This document shows positions 62,057 through 64,000 of a stretch of 64,000 nt of DNA, piece after piece. Under the pieces are notes generated by a model. That model had not been told where the DNA came from and made no database searches. It saw nothing but the letters and a program-made list of their open reading frames with translations. The position numbers and the translations under genes were made by a program. Location of the stretch: the NCBI GenBank assembly GCA_018261615.1, contig JAGTSE010000052.1:1-64000 (forward strand), written 5' to 3'. The stretch's first letter is position 1, and each line of letters opens with the position of its first letter. This stretch comes from Pseudomonadota bacterium. Lineage in GTDB: Bacteria > Pseudomonadota > Gammaproteobacteria > Enterobacterales > Enterobacteriaceae.

Positions 62057-64000
62057 ATGAATAAAACTCACTGGGATGAAAGTGGCTTATTTCAGGCAAT
62101 CCTTGATAAATGTCCTGTCGGAATAGCGGTAATTAACTATGAAGGGCTTTATCTCACTGTTAATCCCGCTTATTGCGATATCTATGGCTACACGCAAAAT
62201 GAGATGCTGTATCACTCTTTCACAATGATTTTTCCTTCCGTAGATAAACAGGCGGTTTTGGAACGGCATCATCGATTCCTTGAAGACGGCGGACGTCTTG
62301 GCGGAGAGTGGTCTGTCATGCATCGTGATGGGTCGCAGATGACAGTCTTTTCGGAATCTGTCACGTTTTATCCTGCCCACGGGTTACCGGCCAGGCTGGT
62401 CTATGTCCAGAATATTACTGAACGCAAAAAGGCGCAGGAGCAAATGAAAATTGCGACAGCCGTCTTTGAGGCCAGCCAGGAAGCCATTGTTGTGACCAAC
62501 GACGAAAATAATATCATTACCGTTAACCCGGCATTCACCGTTCTGACCGGATGGTCTTTAGAGGAGGTGAAGGGGCTTAATCCCCGGGAATTTAAATCGG
62601 GCCGCCATTCGCATCTTTTTTATACGGAGATGTGGCATTCATTAAACGACACCGGCCAATGGATAGGGGATGTCTGGGATCGACACAAAGATGGTACCGA
62701 ATTTCTCAAGGAGCTGAGAATTTCGGTGATTAAAGATCCTGATGGTAATGTGATTAATTACGTCGGCATGTTTTCCGACATTACCTTACGCAAAAAACAG
62801 GAAGAGTTAATCTGGCAGCAAGCTAATTACGATGCTGTCACCGGTTTACCCAACCGCCATTTGTTTCAAACTAAACTTGAACAGGCCGCCCGCCATGCCT
62901 CGCGTACCCGTCATATTATGGCGCTGATGCTCATCGATCTCGATCAATTTAAATCGGTTAATGACAGTATGGGGCACCGTGCAGGGGATGAATTATTAGG
63001 CTGTGTGGCGATTCGTTTACTCGAATGCGCTCATAATACTGACTGCGTTGCACGACTCGGTGGCGATGAGTTTGCAATTATTATCCCGGATATTGAAGAT
63101 CCGTCTGAATGCACGGATATTGCCCGCAACATTCTCAGGAAGCTGGATGCGCCCTTTACGATTAATGGTGAGACCATGTTTGTCTCCGCGAGCATTGGCA
63201 TTTCTCTTTATCCTGGAGACACGGAAAATCTGGAGGATTTATTTAAGAATGCCGACCAGGCTATGTATGCCGTTAAAAATGCTGGCCGTAAGAATTTTCG
63301 CTTCTACTCCCGCGCCCTTCATGATGTGATTCATACGCGCCTTCGGATGATAAGAAATTTAAGAAAGGCACTTGCAGAGAACCAGTTCGTGGTCTATTAC
63401 CAGCCGATTGTCTCGCTGAAGACGGGGCATATTACACGAATGGAAGCACTGGTTCGCTGGCTTCACCCGGTCCAGGGACTTATTAGCCCGGATGTCTTTA
63501 TTCCGCTGGCCGAAGATACCGGTCTTATTGTTCCTATTGGTAACTGGATAGCAAACGAGGCCATTACACAACTGGCTTACTGGCGACAAAAATATAATCC
63601 TGATCTCAAAATGGCCATTAATTTGTCACCGGTGCAGTTACGCAGCCAGCAATTTGAAGATATTCCCTGGATTCGGGAGCTGCAAAGCAAGGGACTCAAT
63701 GGTGAGGCGGTCACTATTGAAATTACTGAAGGGCTGCTGCTCAATTCAGAAACACGCGTCAATCATAATTTAAAGATGATACATCAGATCGGTATTCAGA
63801 TTGCCATAGATGATTTTGGCACAGGTTATTCATCACTGGCGTATTTGAGGAAATTTAATATTGATTTCCTCAAAATTGACCGTTCCTTCGTCGAAGATTT
63901 AAAAGGCGTGGGCTTTGAACTCTGTACGGCTATCATTGCGATGGCGCACAGTCTGGGACTCGGTGTGATTGCAGAGGGGGTTGAAACAGAGGAGCAGGAA
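62057..64000 (+). CDS. PAS-PAS-GGDEF-EAL c-di-GMP protein (3' end beyond the window)
   Basis: 648 codons are visible and no stop is reached, so the gene continues past the right edge. Start MNKTHWDESGLFQAILDKCP after GAGGGCATT. PAS domain 1 about 10-125 (PVGIAVINYEGLYLTVNPAYC ending NITERKKAQEQM), PAS domain 2 about 135-255 (AIVVTNDENNIITVNPAFT ending DITLRKKQEEL), GGDEF domain about 260-425 with intact RLGGDEFAIII (335-339), EAL domain from about 437 with MEALVRW (EAL 463-465), INLSPVQLRSQ, IEITEG, IDDFGTGYSSLAYL, KIDRSFVEDL and IAEGVETEEQ. Both catalytic motifs look intact, so it may be bifunctional; no membrane segment is seen. Similar in layout to DosP/RbdA-type cytosolic regulators. Confidence 0.93.
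   Translation, partial: MNKTHWDESGLFQAILDKCPVGIAVINYEGLYLTVNPAYCDIYGYTQNEMLYHSFTMIFPSVDKQAVLERHHRFLEDGGRLGGEWSVMHRDGSQMTVFSESVTFYPAHGLPARLVYVQNITERKKAQEQMKIATAVFEASQEAIVVTNDENNIITVNPAFTVLTGWSLEEVKGLNPREFKSGRHSHLFYTEMWHSLNDTGQWIGDVWDRHKDGTEFLKELRISVIKDPDGNVINYVGMFSDITLRKKQEELIWQQANYDAVTGLPNRHLFQTKLEQAARHASRTRHIMALMLIDLDQFKSVNDSMGHRAGDELLGCVAIRLLECAHNTDCVARLGGDEFAIIIPDIEDPSECTDIARNILRKLDAPFTINGETMFVSASIGISLYPGDTENLEDLFKNADQAMYAVKNAGRKNFRFYSRALHDVIHTRLRMIRNLRKALAENQFVVYYQPIVSLKTGHITRMEALVRWLHPVQGLISPDVFIPLAEDTGLIVPIGNWIANEAITQLAYWRQKYNPDLKMAINLSPVQLRSQQFEDIPWIRELQSKGLNGEAVTIEITEGLLLNSETRVNHNLKMIHQIGIQIAIDDFGTGYSSLAYLRKFNIDFLKIDRSFVEDLKGVGFELCTAIIAMAHSLGLGVIAEGVETEEQE

Overview
The window is enterobacterial chromosome. 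The order malE<>malK-lamB-malM, ubiCA, plsB<>dgkA, lexA-dinF, yjbJ, zur, dusA, pspG, qorA, dnaB, alr, tyrB, aphA, yjbQR, uvrA<>ssb, yjcB, pdeC, soxS<>soxR, ghxP, yjcE is the E. coli K-12 order, and the proteins are clearly orthologous to E. coli but not identical. With the extra accessory genes this points to an Enterobacter/Kosakonia/Klebsiella-like relative; the exact genus cannot be fixed from the sequence alone.

1-27200 is core genome: maltose/maltodextrin uptake with its divergent MalT/CRP control region, ubiquinone and phospholipid synthesis, the SOS regulator LexA with two tandem boxes, zinc control (Zur), tRNA dihydrouridine synthesis, replication (DnaB, SSB), excision repair (UvrA), D-alanine and tyrosine metabolism. 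A decayed ycaC gene lies beside dusA. 27300-33040 is accessory: a short periplasmic chorismate mutase, a polar amino acid ABC importer, and a three-gene unit (MBL-fold hydrolase, LacI-type regulator, inositol-monophosphatase-family phosphatase).

33060-44975 is an inserted island bounded by a 104-bp direct repeat (one mismatch) that encodes the last residues of an IS5-like transposase. Its left part is AT-rich and carries one small gene resembling a phage tail assembly chaperone. Its centre is a complete type I secretion system (TolC-like outer-membrane factor, LapB-like ABC exporter, HlyD/LapC-like adaptor) placed after a 1263-residue cargo. The cargo has a BapA/Lap-type N-terminal prefix, eight near-identical 50-residue helical repeats, and about 490 residues of very hydrophobic, tape-measure-like helices containing a 58-residue periodic SPFKGIID motif. 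It has no RTX nonapeptides. Its right end is a stack of mobile-element fragments (IS4-like, IS256-like, reverse-transcriptase-like, IS5-like). This cargo/exporter/chaperone-like set is the best candidate in the window for an undescribed system.

The island separates the MBL/LacI/phosphatase unit from a four-gene ABC importer (45043-48926). That importer's promoter region carries a perfect 16-bp palindrome with a central CG, a likely LacI-family operator. The two halves probably once formed one regulated uptake-and-hydrolysis locus for a phosphorylated compound.

49000-64000 returns to core synteny (yjcB, pdeC, soxS/soxR, the sRNA SraL, ghxP, yjcE) with clear decay: a diguanylate cyclase gene with a frameshift and a stop exactly in its GGEEF motif, a GST gene reduced to its two ends, an ERIC element, and a scrambled stretch after yjcE. 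The window ends with a LysR regulator, an iron-type alcohol dehydrogenase, and a PAS-PAS-GGDEF-EAL protein that runs off the right edge. Three c-di-GMP genes (one broken) lie within 14 kb.
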